A DNA stretch of 64,000 nucleotides from Pseudoalteromonas espejiana DSM 9414 (lineage in GTDB: Bacteria > Pseudomonadota > Gammaproteobacteria > Enterobacterales > Alteromonadaceae): assembly GCF_002221525.1 (NCBI RefSeq), contig NZ_CP011029.1:124001-188000 (forward strand), given 5' to 3'. Positions 8,743 to 18,005 of the stretch are shown in pieces. A program made the position numbers and the translations under genes. The notes beneath the pieces were generated by a model, which was not told the origin of the DNA, did no database searches, and was given only the letters and a program-made list of their open reading frames with translations. How positions within the stretch are numbered: position 1 is the stretch's first letter; the number at the start of each line of letters is the position of its first letter.

Positions 8743-8913
8743 ATGAAAAAATTAATACCCGTATTTGCGATATTATTGGCCGCAGGCTGTGCCAATGTAG
8801 CGCCAAGCTCGCAATATGTTAGCGAGCCAGGTGCCGATTCTAATAAAGAATGTAAAACCATACCGCGCCATAAACATACGGTTAAATGGTGCAGGCCGCA
8901 TCCTTCAAGGTAA
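8743..8913 (+). CDS. small cysteine-containing lipoprotein
   Basis: A 56-residue protein with AGGTGA a few bases upstream of its ATG. The signal peptide ends in LLAAGC, a convincing lipobox with Cys16 as the lipidated residue. The 40-residue mature part has two more cysteines (CKTIPRHKHT and KWCRP) and is rich in basic residues and histidine. No family was recognised. Its stop is one base from the end of the convergent methyltransferase gene. Being small, it is easily missed, but start signal, lipobox and stop all fit a real gene. Confidence 0.65.
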   Translation: MKKLIPVFAILLAAGCANVAPSSQYVSEPGADSNKECKTIPRHKHTVKWCRPHPSR

Positions 8914-8914
8914 G

Positions 8915-9571
8915 TTAAACAACGTACCCGCTAAAACCAAGCGCTTTAAAGTAAAGCTTAGGAATGCCGTATTTACACTCGTTAAGTAACTCGCTAAAGC
9001 GCATTCTATCAAGTGGATAAAATTCACTTTCTAAGTTTTGAGCTGTATAGGCTTGCCCTGCATCACTTAGGCCTAAATCGGCACACACAGTAATTTGCGC
9101 TTCGCGCTCAAAGTCGGTTTCGGGTTTCATTAAATCGCTAATATATAAGTGTGCGCTCTTATTTAAATTAGCTTTAATGTTTTTAAGTAGCTGCTTTTTG
9201 CTGCCGTCGTCTTCTAAAAAGTGCATAACGAGTAGGCATAGTGCGGCATCGGCCTTGGTAGAGAGTTTATCTAGTTCGCCTTCAATAACGTTAACGCGCT
9301 TTGCTATGCCGTGCTCTTCAAACTCTTGTTTAGCAATTGCAAGCATATCACTTGAGGTATCTTGCGCGGTAAATTGCCAAGTAGGGTTAAGCGCGGCAAG
9401 GGCGAGTATTTCTCTGCCTGTGCCTGCGCCCACAACTAAAATATGCGCGTTATCGTTAAGGGTTGCTTTAAGTTGTGCATTTGTAAGTTGGTGCAATAGC
9501 TCATAACCAGGTACTAAACGCGTTATGCGGCTGTTGTAATGGGTTGCTTGCTCGCCTGTAAATGTTGGCAT
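8915..9571 (-). CDS. class I SAM-dependent methyltransferase
   Basis: A 218-residue Rossmann-type methyltransferase. Motif I reads ILVVGAGTGREI near residue 45, motif II AQDTSSDM near residue 70, and the post-II segment LCLLVMHFLED follows near residue 112. The substrate is not evident. AAGGAG precedes its ATG, which lies 20 nt after the sbcC stop, so it is likely the third gene of an sbcD-sbcC operon. Confidence 0.8.
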   Translation of the reverse strand: MPTFTGEQATHYNSRITRLVPGYELLHQLTNAQLKATLNDNAHILVVGAGTGREILALAALNPTWQFTAQDTSSDMLAIAKQEFEEHGIAKRVNVIEGELDKLSTKADAALCLLVMHFLEDDGSKKQLLKNIKANLNKSAHLYISDLMKPETDFEREAQITVCADLGLSDAGQAYTAQNLESEFYPLDRMRFSELLNECKYGIPKLYFKALGFSGYVV

Positions 9572-9591
9572 TTTTAACTCCTTTAATCAGC

Positions 9592-12500
9592 TTATAAAAC
9601 TTCAACAGTGGAGTATCCACCACTTTGTTTACTTACATGTACTTGCGTGGCTACACGTTCGCTCATTTCGCTCACATGCGATATAACCCCTACTTTGCGG
9701 CCTTGTGCTTGTAATGAATCGAGCGCGTCCATAGCAACGCTGAGTGTTTCGCTATCTAACGTACCAAACCCTTCGTCAATAAACAAAGAGTTGATTTGCA
9801 CTTTGTTTGACGAAAGCGATGCAAGCCCTAACGCCAGTGCCAGTGAGACTAAAAATGACTCACCACCAGAGAGCGTATTAACCGAGCGTTGTTCGTCGGC
9901 CATGTCGCGGTCAATAATGGCAATATCGAGCGACTGCGCAATAGCTGTTAGCTCGTAGCGTTTATTAAGGGTTTTTAAATGGCTGTTAGCATAATGCAGT
10001 AATATTTTTAACGTTTGTGTTTGGGCTAAGTTACGCATGGTTTTACCGGTTGCATCGCCTAATACTTTATTTAATAAATGCCATTGCTCTACCTGCTTTT
10101 TAAGTACAGCTAGCTGCGCTTGTTTGCCTTCAAGCGCTTTGGCATTTTGGTTATGCTGTTCTATGGCGGTATTAGTGATAAGTAAACTATTTTGCTGCTC
10201 AGTTTGCTTTGTATTTAATGCCGCTAATTGCTCGCTAAGTTCAGTGTGGCTTTGTGATGGCTTGTTAGTATTTTGGTGATCTGTATGCGCACTTTGTTGC
10301 TGTTTAAGCGCAGCATTTGCATCTAAAAGTGCTGCTGAAAGCTGCTCAAACTGGGTTAAATGGGCTTTAATTTGCTCACTACTTAACGTTAGTAAAATTG
10401 TGATCTGCTCATGCGTTGCCTCACTGTACTGAGCTTTAAAGTCACTAAACCACTGCTTATAACGCGCATCAAGGGTTGCAAGCTCTGTGCTTTGCTCGGC
10501 TAAGCGAAGCTCTGCGTTTTTAAGCTCAATTGCATGCTCATCTCGTTTTTTAACAGCGCTATCGTAAGCTTGCTGGCTTGCGTTTAACTGTGTATGGCAT
10601 TGCTCAAGCTGGGCATTAATTTTTGCTTGATAGTCGTTTGCGCTTATTTGTTCGTTACTAAATAACGCAAGGCGCTCACTTTGTGTTGTATTTCGTAGCT
10701 GCTGAGCACTGGCTAAATCCTCTTTTAGTGTTTTAAGTGCACTCTCACTTTTAGAAATTAGCGGCGTAAGTTGCTTCAATTGCTGATTAGCAGTGTCTAT
10801 TTGTTTTTGGCTTTGCTCAAGTTGCGCATGTGTTTGCTGATACTGCTCAACCTGCTGGTTTAAATCGCTTAGGTTAAGCGAGCCGGCTTGTAGTTGCTGC
10901 CAAAAGTTGCTGTGTTCAAATTGCGCATTAAGCGCTGTAGTTAGCTCACTAATTTGCGACGTTAGCTCAGTATGTTTTGTATTTATTTGGCTTAGTTTAT
11001 TGATTAATTCACTATTTAAATTATGCAATTGTTGTTGTGTTTGTTGCTCTGCTTTTAGTGAGCTTTGTTGCTGGTTTACTTTTGCTTGCAGGGCATTTTG
11101 CTGTTTTTGCGATTCAAAATACTGCGCTTTTTGCTCATTAAGCTGTTTATAGGTTTCATCAAGCTGTTCTGATGTAAGGGCATTTAAGTGAGTACGCGCA
11201 GCCTCCATGGTGGTTTTCATTTCGCTTCGTTTAGCATTGAGCGTTTGAATGGTTTGGCTATGCTGAGCGTGTTCGTTAACGAGTACGGCATGCTGTGTTT
11301 GATGCGTGTGTAACTGCGTTTGGGCACTATCGTGCTGCTTTTTAGCATTAGTATAGCTGGCTTCAAAATCGGCTATTAAGTTGTTTAATTGCGGGTTTTG
11401 GTTAGTAGCATAGGGGTGCTCGGTTGCACCGCACACTACGCAGGGCTCGTTAGGGTTAAGCTGTGCGCGCAAATGCTCTACGTTTTCGCTGGCACGCAGG
11501 CGAGCTTGGTTTAGCGCGTATTCGTTATGTTTAAGTGCTTGCTCGCACGCTGCTAGGTTTTGTAAAAGCGACTGCTGCTGTTGCTCACTTTGGCTAAGTT
11601 TAGCTGCAATGTTATTTTGCGCTTGCGTGCTTTGCTTAAGCTCTTGGGTAAATTGTGTGTAGCGTATTCGCTGCTCTTTTAAGTAATCAATATTTTTAAG
11701 CTCGCTGTCGCATTGCTCAATATTAAATTGGCGTTGTTGCTCGTTCAGCTCGTTTAGGTTTTTTTGATCATGGCTTAGTTGCTGCTCTTGCTGCTCTACC
11801 TTTTTATTTTGCGCTGTTAAAAGCTCAGCCTGTTTGGTTTGCTCTGCTAGTAACGCCTGGTTTTGAGTTGCTGCTACATTAAGTTGCTCATTAGCACTTA
11901 GATACTGATTAAAGCTATGTTGGTAGTAGTTCCAATCATTGGCTAGCTGTTTAAGCTGTGTATGCTCAGCAAGCCATTGCTGATGCTGCGTGTTTAGCTT
12001 AGTTGCTTCATCAAGCGCGGTTTGGCTTTGCTTATGTTGCGCGTGTAAATCACTTAATTGCTGTTGCTCTTTGTCGCGTTGCTGAGTAAGGCTAGTAATG
12101 CTTTGTGCGTGTATAGCAAGCTGGCTGTCGAGCTCGCGTGCTTTTGCAATAATAGGCTCAGCAGATTGCTTTTGCTCTTGCGCTGTTGTTAATTCGCTTT
12201 GCTTTGTTTTAAGTGTTGCGGCCTGCTTTTCTATAAGCGCTGCATGGTCAATGTTTTTTAAGTCACTTATTTGTGTATTAAGGTCGTTATTTTGCGCCGT
12301 TAAATACCCATGTCGCTTGCGGTTATCTTTTATTTCTAGCGCGCTTTGTGCTTGTTTTGCTTGCTCACTTTGCTGTGCAATTGCTGCAAGTTCGTTGTTT
12401 GCATGCTGCTGATTTTTTGTGGCTTCTTCAAGAGCTTGCTCAAGTGTACTGGCTTGCTTATACCAGTTTAGGTTTTGCTCTGTGCTTATTAGTGCTTTTT

Positions 12501-13242
12501 TAGTGTCTTCTATTTGCAGTTTTAGCTCATTAAGCGTGGCGTGCTTTACTGCTAATTCATCTTCACTTAATAAGGTATAGCTTGCAAGGCTTGCTTGTAG
12601 TAAATCAAACTCATCTTTTAGTTCTTTGTTGCGCTCAAATATACGCTTACCAATAAGGCTAAATTTATCGGTGCCCGTAAGGCATTGTAATAATTGCGCG
12701 CGTTCATCGCCTGTGGCTTTTAAAAATGCCGCAAACTCGTGCTGCGCTAATAATACCGCACGGGAGAATTGCTCAAAGCTTAAACCTATTTTGGTTTCTA
12801 TTTCTTTTATGGTTTGGCTTTTGTCGGCTATGAGGGTTTCATCGGGCAAGGTAACTAATGTATGTTCGGCTACTTTTAATTTACCCGTTACTTTTTTATG
12901 GGTGCGCTGGATTGAATATCGCGCGCGGTAAAGCTGTTTGTCTTGCCCTACAAAGTCAACTTCTGCGAAGCCTTCCCACTTTCCTCGGCGCAATAAGTTA
13001 CGCGCATCGTTTAATTTTATGCTGTCGCCATTAAAGTCAATCAGGTTGCCTTTATCGCCTTTTAGCCGCGCTGTTTTTGTGTAAAGCGCTAAACAAATGG
13101 CATCTAAAAAGGTGCTTTTACCTGCACCGGTGTCGCCGGTTATAGCAAATAAACCTGCATCTTTTAGTGGGGCTTGTGTAAAGTCAATTTCGGCGTCAAC
13201 AATAGATGCTAAGTTATGTATGCGTACTGCGGTTATTTTCAT
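9592..13242 (-). CDS. sbcC: exonuclease SbcC, SMC-like ATPase subunit
   Basis: A 1216-residue SMC/Rad50-type protein. Walker A is GDTGAGKS near residue 35; the C-terminal ABC signature is TLSGGESFLVSLALALG, followed by Walker B (LFIDEGFGTLD) and an H-loop (VISHVSEM). Between them lies a very long Gln-rich coiled coil interrupted by the zinc hook CVVC near residues 600-603. With SbcD it forms a nuclease that cuts DNA hairpins and processes double-strand ends. It overlaps the sbcD stop by four bases. One copy of the dispersed 20-nt motif lies inside the gene at 10387-10406. Confidence 0.95.
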   Translation of the reverse strand: MKITAVRIHNLASIVDAEIDFTQAPLKDAGLFAITGDTGAGKSTFLDAICLALYTKTARLKGDKGNLIDFNGDSIKLNDARNLLRRGKWEGFAEVDFVGQDKQLYRARYSIQRTHKKVTGKLKVAEHTLVTLPDETLIADKSQTIKEIETKIGLSFEQFSRAVLLAQHEFAAFLKATGDERAQLLQCLTGTDKFSLIGKRIFERNKELKDEFDLLQASLASYTLLSEDELAVKHATLNELKLQIEDTKKALISTEQNLNWYKQASTLEQALEEATKNQQHANNELAAIAQQSEQAKQAQSALEIKDNRKRHGYLTAQNNDLNTQISDLKNIDHAALIEKQAATLKTKQSELTTAQEQKQSAEPIIAKARELDSQLAIHAQSITSLTQQRDKEQQQLSDLHAQHKQSQTALDEATKLNTQHQQWLAEHTQLKQLANDWNYYQHSFNQYLSANEQLNVAATQNQALLAEQTKQAELLTAQNKKVEQQEQQLSHDQKNLNELNEQQRQFNIEQCDSELKNIDYLKEQRIRYTQFTQELKQSTQAQNNIAAKLSQSEQQQQSLLQNLAACEQALKHNEYALNQARLRASENVEHLRAQLNPNEPCVVCGATEHPYATNQNPQLNNLIADFEASYTNAKKQHDSAQTQLHTHQTQHAVLVNEHAQHSQTIQTLNAKRSEMKTTMEAARTHLNALTSEQLDETYKQLNEQKAQYFESQKQQNALQAKVNQQQSSLKAEQQTQQQLHNLNSELINKLSQINTKHTELTSQISELTTALNAQFEHSNFWQQLQAGSLNLSDLNQQVEQYQQTHAQLEQSQKQIDTANQQLKQLTPLISKSESALKTLKEDLASAQQLRNTTQSERLALFSNEQISANDYQAKINAQLEQCHTQLNASQQAYDSAVKKRDEHAIELKNAELRLAEQSTELATLDARYKQWFSDFKAQYSEATHEQITILLTLSSEQIKAHLTQFEQLSAALLDANAALKQQQSAHTDHQNTNKPSQSHTELSEQLAALNTKQTEQQNSLLITNTAIEQHNQNAKALEGKQAQLAVLKKQVEQWHLLNKVLGDATGKTMRNLAQTQTLKILLHYANSHLKTLNKRYELTAIAQSLDIAIIDRDMADEQRSVNTLSGGESFLVSLALALGLASLSSNKVQINSLFIDEGFGTLDSETLSVAMDALDSLQAQGRKVGVISHVSEMSERVATQVHVSKQSGGYSTVEVL

Positions 13243-14486
13243 AGTTGTTCTTGCTCCGTCAGTTCGCTTATTACGTTGTTTAAAAGGGCTTTTAGTTCAT
13301 CGGGTACACTTTGCCCTGCCATGTCTTTATCGTTTGCAAAAGCTTGCTCTAATAAATTTTGTGGGTTGAGCATTTCTATTTCGCTTAAATCTTCAAATAC
13401 GGGGTCGTTGTTGGTTTGAGTTGTTTGTTCGCGTACGCGTTCGATACCGCAAAATTTTACATTTTTGCCTTCAAGTGCAAGCTCAATTTGCTCTCTGAAT
13501 GTAGTGTCGGTATCGCTTGATTTAAGCTTTACGCGTAAATAGGGTGCTACGGTATTTTGCGCTGTATCGAAGTTTTTTATTTGCTCACATAAATCACTCA
13601 GCGGTACACACTCCCCTTTAGGTAAAATAATAACGTCGGCTGAGCGCGGAATGTAAAGGGGGTTTACAGTTGTGCTAATGGTTTGTTTTTCATCGCTTTT
13701 AAATTCTATAACATTAACTTGATGAGTGTAATTACGCTCTGAAAACGACATAGGAATAGGCGTGCCGCTGTAGCGAATAGTCTCGTTTTTAGCAACTTGC
13801 TGGGCTTTGTGTAAATGCCCCAGAGCTACATAATTGGCTTTATTGCCAAATACATTGGCTGAAATAGACTCTTCCCCACCTATTACTAAGTTACGCTCTG
13901 AATCACTTGATATATCGCCGCCTTTAGCGTGCAAGTGGCCCATTACTATAAGCGGTGAGTTTTGCTCATTTATTTTATAAGCATGATCTAAGGCAAGCTC
14001 ATATGCATTTGCAACGCCTTGTGCGTAGCTAGGGCCGTTTTTTGTTTGGCTTAGTGAACTTATATCGCTTGAGCGTAAAAAAGGCATAGCAACGACTACA
14101 GCGCGCTTATTATTAATGTTTAGTTCAATAACTGTGTTGCTAGGCGTGTTTATATCAAACCGGCCCACTACGTGTGTGTCAAATTGTGCAAGTAAAGGCT
14201 GAGCCGCCAATATACGATTAGCAGAGTCGTGGTTACCGGCAATAATAACCACATGTAATTGTGGGCAGCATTTTTTAGCGTCTTTTATAAATTGATAAAG
14301 TTGGTTTTCGGCGCTGGCACTTGGCGTGGCGGTATGGTAAATGTCGCCAGCAACAAGCAGTAAGTCTATTTGTTGCTCTTTTAGTGTTGTAAGTAGCCAT
14401 GTAAAAAAAGCAGTGTGCTCTTCACGGCGGTCATGTTCATAAAATTGTTGGCCAAGGTGCCAATCTGAGGTGTGGAGAACTTTCAT
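13239..14486 (-). CDS. sbcD: exonuclease SbcD, nuclease subunit
   Basis: A 415-residue Mre11-type metallophosphoesterase. The metal-binding motifs are in order: DWHLGQ (residues 7-12), GDIYHTATP near 47, GNHDS near 84, and GHLHAKGG and LGHLHKAQ further on. It is slightly longer at the C-terminus than the E. coli protein. It is the first gene of sbcD-sbcC-methyltransferase. Its Shine-Dalgarno AAGAG lies inside a 9-bp inverted repeat just upstream, which may limit translation. A copy of the 15-nt palindrome lies in the gene at 13653-13667. Confidence 0.95.
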   Translation of the reverse strand: MKVLHTSDWHLGQQFYEHDRREEHTAFFTWLLTTLKEQQIDLLLVAGDIYHTATPSASAENQLYQFIKDAKKCCPQLHVVIIAGNHDSANRILAAQPLLAQFDTHVVGRFDINTPSNTVIELNINNKRAVVVAMPFLRSSDISSLSQTKNGPSYAQGVANAYELALDHAYKINEQNSPLIVMGHLHAKGGDISSDSERNLVIGGEESISANVFGNKANYVALGHLHKAQQVAKNETIRYSGTPIPMSFSERNYTHQVNVIEFKSDEKQTISTTVNPLYIPRSADVIILPKGECVPLSDLCEQIKNFDTAQNTVAPYLRVKLKSSDTDTTFREQIELALEGKNVKFCGIERVREQTTQTNNDPVFEDLSEIEMLNPQNLLEQAFANDKDMAGQSVPDELKALLNNVISELTEQEQL

Positions 14487-14489
14487 GTC

Positions 14490-14515
14490 GCGCTCTTAAA
14501 AAACCATAAGAGCGC
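14490..14515 (-). promoter_or_regulatory. inverted repeat masking the sbcD ribosome binding site
   Basis: The arms GCGCTCTTA (14490-14498) and TAAGAGCGC (14507-14515) are perfectly complementary, with an eight-base loop. On the minus strand the AAGAG that should serve as the sbcD Shine-Dalgarno, six bases from the ATG at 14486, lies wholly inside the stem. It may be a translational switch, or simply a hairpin ending the upstream transcript. Confidence 0.45.
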
Positions 14516-14563
14516 CAATATACCCAAGGCAGGTAAAGATGCAAGCCTCGGGCGGGCTTTACC

Positions 14564-14800
14564 TTAAGTAAAACTATATATAGCAATAATAATTACAGGA
14601 AGCGCTAACAAAGCCATGCCCAAAGGCATTTTTAAACTTTTAGTTTGCTTTGCTTGCAATGCTTTAATGGCATTGGTTTCGTTACAGGCAGCTACTTTAT
14701 CTATATAAAAGTAGCCTGAGTCAAGATACTGCTTACAACTTTGCTGATTTGCTGGAATGGCTATAAGCTCTTGTTGTTTTTTTAGGATATAAAAATCCAT
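14564..14800 (-). CDS. small tail-anchored membrane protein, paralogue 1
   Basis: A 78-residue protein with a soluble N-terminal part and one C-terminal transmembrane helix (about residues 57-76), as in tail-anchored proteins. The N-terminus MDFYILKKQQELIAIPA and the central AACNETNAIKAL align with the next upstream gene (MKFYIVKKDHQLEAIPA, SACTKQDALKRL), so the two are tandem paralogues. No family was recognised. It precedes sbcD by 77 nt on the same strand. Confidence 0.65.
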   Translation of the reverse strand: MDFYILKKQQELIAIPANQQSCKQYLDSGYFYIDKVAACNETNAIKALQAKQTKSLKMPLGMALLALPVIIIAIYSFT

Positions 14801-14935
14801 ACACCCACCGCATTGCTAACTGGTAATAAGTACATATTTGAGAATAAATGTGACGAATTTATTTTGCTCAAATAAAAAAAGTGGGCGATTTTAAATATAA
14901 AATGCACTAAATATCAACCTAAAATTACACTATTT

Positions 14936-15172
14936 TTAATTTATCGTATAAATAGTTAATAATAGTGAAATCACGGCAATATTTGCGCCAATTATAAACC
15001 ACTTTTTACTGTGTTTTTGTTCAGTAGGTAGGCGTTTTAGCGCATCTTGCTTTGTACATGCGGATACAACATTTACGTACGAATATTGGTCTGCTTCGTA
15101 GCGTTCAAGTAATGCTTTTTCAGCAGGAATTGCTTCGAGCTGATGATCTTTTTTTACTATGTAAAATTTCAT
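14936..15172 (-). CDS. small tail-anchored membrane protein, paralogue 2
   Basis: A 78-residue protein with the same layout as its downstream neighbour: a FYIVKKDHQLEAIPAE N-terminus, a conserved Tyr/Cys-containing middle and a single C-terminal hydrophobic helix. Identity between the two copies is moderate, so the duplication is not recent. The conserved Cys (SAC/AAC) and Tyr in the soluble half may matter for function. Nothing in the sequence suggests a specific role. Confidence 0.65.
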   Translation of the reverse strand: MKFYIVKKDHQLEAIPAEKALLERYEADQYSYVNVVSACTKQDALKRLPTEQKHSKKWFIIGANIAVISLLLTIYTIN

Positions 15173-15569
15173 ACCGTGCCCCTTAAGTTAGGACGTGTTG
15201 GCTTTTGCGTTTTACACCTTATTTAAAGTACTGCAATTGGTTTAATTGCTGCGCTTTAAAGTAATAGAACGCTGTAGAATTTAATCTAAAATTATCAACA
15301 CATCTTTATTACTTACTTTAACTGTAAGCTAATGGTATGAATTAGGCCTGAACCCCTTAAATACAACAGTTCGTACCTAATTTAACACTAATTATTTAGG
15401 CTTATTGTAAACCCCCTTTACAGTTATAAGCCTTGTTAAAAGCTTATAAAATACACATGTTAATTCGAAGTGAATATTACCTTGTTTAATGGGCGTTTGG
15501 TCGCTAATTAATTGAACAAAATAGCTAACTTTGTCAAAGTACGCTCACAAAATCCCATTAGGACTCATA
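15173..15569. other. 397-nt intergenic region upstream of the M1 peptidase
   Basis: No gene was found. The notable content is a nested hairpin at 15398-15433: outer arms AGGCTTAT and ATAAGCCT enclose the 15-nt palindrome GTAAACCCCCTTTAC (15407-15421). AGGA at 15560-15563 is the ribosome binding site of the downstream gene. Confidence 0.55.
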
Positions 15570-18005
15570 ATGAAAAAAACAGTTCTTACGCTGAGTGCTT
15601 TTGTATTGCCATTGGCAATGTCGAGCACTGTATTAGCGTCATCCGTTGAGCAAACTAAAGGCTCATTTGTTGATAAGTTTCGTCAATTAGATGAAGCGTT
15701 ACCAACGCCTAACGTTTATAGAAGTGCCGCAGGCGAGCCTGGCGAAAACTATTGGCAACAACGCGTTAATTACGACATTGATGTAAAGCTAGACGAAAAA
15801 AAGCGTCGTTTAACCGCAAGCCAAAGTATTGAATATAAAAATAACTCACCTCATACGCTTAAATATTTATGGTTACAGTTAGATCAAAATATTTTTAAAA
15901 GCGACTCTATTGCTGAAACAACTAAAACGTTTAAAAGCACGCTAAATAGCTTACCTGCACAAAAGCCAGCTAAGTTGAGTTTAGGCGAGCTTCGTCGTCA
16001 GCAATTTATGAGCGACAACGAGCTTGGCTACACGATTAGCAATGTAAAAGACGACAATGGTGATGAGCTGCGTGTAACTGTTGTTGATACTTTAATGCGT
16101 ATTGATTTAAATGAGCCATTAAAGCCGGGTAAAGAAGTAGAGTTTAGTATGAACTTTGCTTTTAATATTGTTGAAGAAGACGCTGTTGGCGCTCGTTCTG
16201 GTTATGAGCACTTTGAAGAAGATGGCAACGATATATTTTTACTAGCGCAGTGGTTTCCGCGTTTAGCTGCTTATACCGATTACGAAGCATGGACTAACAA
16301 GCCATTTTTAGGCCGTGGTGAATTTACGCTTGAATTTGGTGACTACGACGTAGAAATTACCGTACCTGCGGATCACATTGTATCGGCTACAGGTAAGCTT
16401 GATAACGCAAGTAAGGTACTTACTCGCACACAGCGTAATCGCCTTGAAAAAGCCGAAACTGCAAAACGCCCTGTATTTATCGTGACTGAAGAAGAAGCGC
16501 TAGAAAACGAAAAAGAAGGCACCGATAAAACTAAAACATGGCATTTTAAAGCCGAAAATGTACGTGACTTTGCTTGGGCGTCGTCTCGTAAATTTATGTG
16601 GGATGCAAAAGGGTATCAGCAAGGCGGTGACGAGCAACCACTTGTTATGGCTATGTCTTTCTTCCCTAAAGAAGGTGGCGATTTATGGAAAAAGTACTCA
16701 ACTGAATCTGTAGTGCACACTATGGAAGTGTACTCTAAATACTCATTTGATTACCCATACCCAGTTGCACAGTCAGTAAACGGCCCTGTAGGTGGTATGG
16801 AATACCCAATGATTACCTTTAACGGCCCGCGTACTGAGCTGCAAGATGATGGCACTCGTACTTATTCGCAAGCCGAAAAACGCTTTTTAATTGGCGTGGT
16901 TATTCATGAGGTTGGTCATATTTACTTTCCTATGATTGTAAACTCAGATGAGCGCCAATGGACGTGGATGGATGAAGGTTTAAATAGCTTTTTAGATGGT
17001 GTTGCTGGGCGTGAATGGGATCCGACAATTCCTTGGGGTGTTGAGCCGCGCGATATTGTTAGCTACATGAAATCAGAAAACCAAGTACCTGTAATGACAC
17101 AGTCAGACAGCGTATTACGTTTAGGTCCTAATGCTTATACCAAGCCAGCAGCTGCACTTAATATTTTACGTGAAGTGATTTTAGGCCGTGATTTATTTGA
17201 TTTTGCGTTTAAAGAGTACGCGCAGCGTTGGAAATACAAGCGCCCTACTCCGGCTGACTTTTTCCGTACCATGGAAGAAGCCTCTGGTGTTGATTTAGAT
17301 TGGTTTTGGCGTGGCTGGTTTTACTCTACAGACCATGTAGATATTGCTTTAGATAAAGTGTATCAACTGCGTTTAGATACTAAAAACCCAGACATTGACT
17401 TTAAACGTTTACGCGATATTGAAGCTGATAAACCAACGTCGCTATTTGTTAAGCGTAACCGCGAAGAAGGTAAAAAAACCTGGGTTGAGCAAAACCCAGA
17501 CATTACCGACTTTTACGACGAAAACGACCGTTTTACTGTTACCAATAAAGAACGTAACAAGTACAACAAGTTTATTAAAGGGTTAGAGCCGTGGGAGCGT
17601 AAAACGCTTGAGCGTGCCCTTGAAGAAGACAAAAATTACTATGTAATGGAGTTTTCTAATTTAGGTGGCTTAGTAATGCCTATATTGCTTGAACTTACCT
17701 ATGAAGATGGCACAACGGAAGAACGTTACATTCCGGCTGAAATTTGGCGTCGTAATCATAAAAATGTTCAAAAGTTAATTGTTACAGATAAAAACAAGCC
17801 GCTTGTATCGGTAACTGTTGACCCGCGCTGGGAAACAGCCGATGTAGATGTTGAAAACAACAACTACCCTCGTCGTATTATTCCTTCACGTATAGAAGTG
17901 TTTAAAAAGGAAAAGAGCAAAGCTAAAGTGAGTCGCGATATTATGCAAGACATTAAAACTAAGCTTAAAACCGACGAAGAAAAAGACGGTGAGGAGCAAC
18001 AATAA
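15570..18005 (+). CDS. secreted M1 family zinc aminopeptidase-like peptidase
   Basis: An 811-residue exported metallopeptidase. A signal peptide ends near residue 23 (VLAS). The gluzincin site HEVGHIYFP has its third zinc ligand in WTWMDEGLNSF eighteen residues later, and GGMEYPM, the GxMEN-like exopeptidase motif, lies upstream. The C-terminal third is rich in Lys and Glu. It probably trims peptides in the periplasm. The ATG at 15570 was chosen because it opens the signal peptide and has AGGA upstream. The next gene starts on its stop codon (TAATG). Confidence 0.85.
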   Translation: MKKTVLTLSAFVLPLAMSSTVLASSVEQTKGSFVDKFRQLDEALPTPNVYRSAAGEPGENYWQQRVNYDIDVKLDEKKRRLTASQSIEYKNNSPHTLKYLWLQLDQNIFKSDSIAETTKTFKSTLNSLPAQKPAKLSLGELRRQQFMSDNELGYTISNVKDDNGDELRVTVVDTLMRIDLNEPLKPGKEVEFSMNFAFNIVEEDAVGARSGYEHFEEDGNDIFLLAQWFPRLAAYTDYEAWTNKPFLGRGEFTLEFGDYDVEITVPADHIVSATGKLDNASKVLTRTQRNRLEKAETAKRPVFIVTEEEALENEKEGTDKTKTWHFKAENVRDFAWASSRKFMWDAKGYQQGGDEQPLVMAMSFFPKEGGDLWKKYSTESVVHTMEVYSKYSFDYPYPVAQSVNGPVGGMEYPMITFNGPRTELQDDGTRTYSQAEKRFLIGVVIHEVGHIYFPMIVNSDERQWTWMDEGLNSFLDGVAGREWDPTIPWGVEPRDIVSYMKSENQVPVMTQSDSVLRLGPNAYTKPAAALNILREVILGRDLFDFAFKEYAQRWKYKRPTPADFFRTMEEASGVDLDWFWRGWFYSTDHVDIALDKVYQLRLDTKNPDIDFKRLRDIEADKPTSLFVKRNREEGKKTWVEQNPDITDFYDENDRFTVTNKERNKYNKFIKGLEPWERKTLERALEEDKNYYVMEFSNLGGLVMPILLELTYEDGTTEERYIPAEIWRRNHKNVQKLIVTDKNKPLVSVTVDPRWETADVDVENNNYPRRIIPSRIEVFKKEKSKAKVSRDIMQDIKTKLKTDEEKDGEEQQ

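Noticed and set aside
14564..15172. Toxin-antitoxin pair
   Set aside because: The two small proteins are paralogues of each other with the same membrane layout, not a toxin with a DNA-binding antitoxin.
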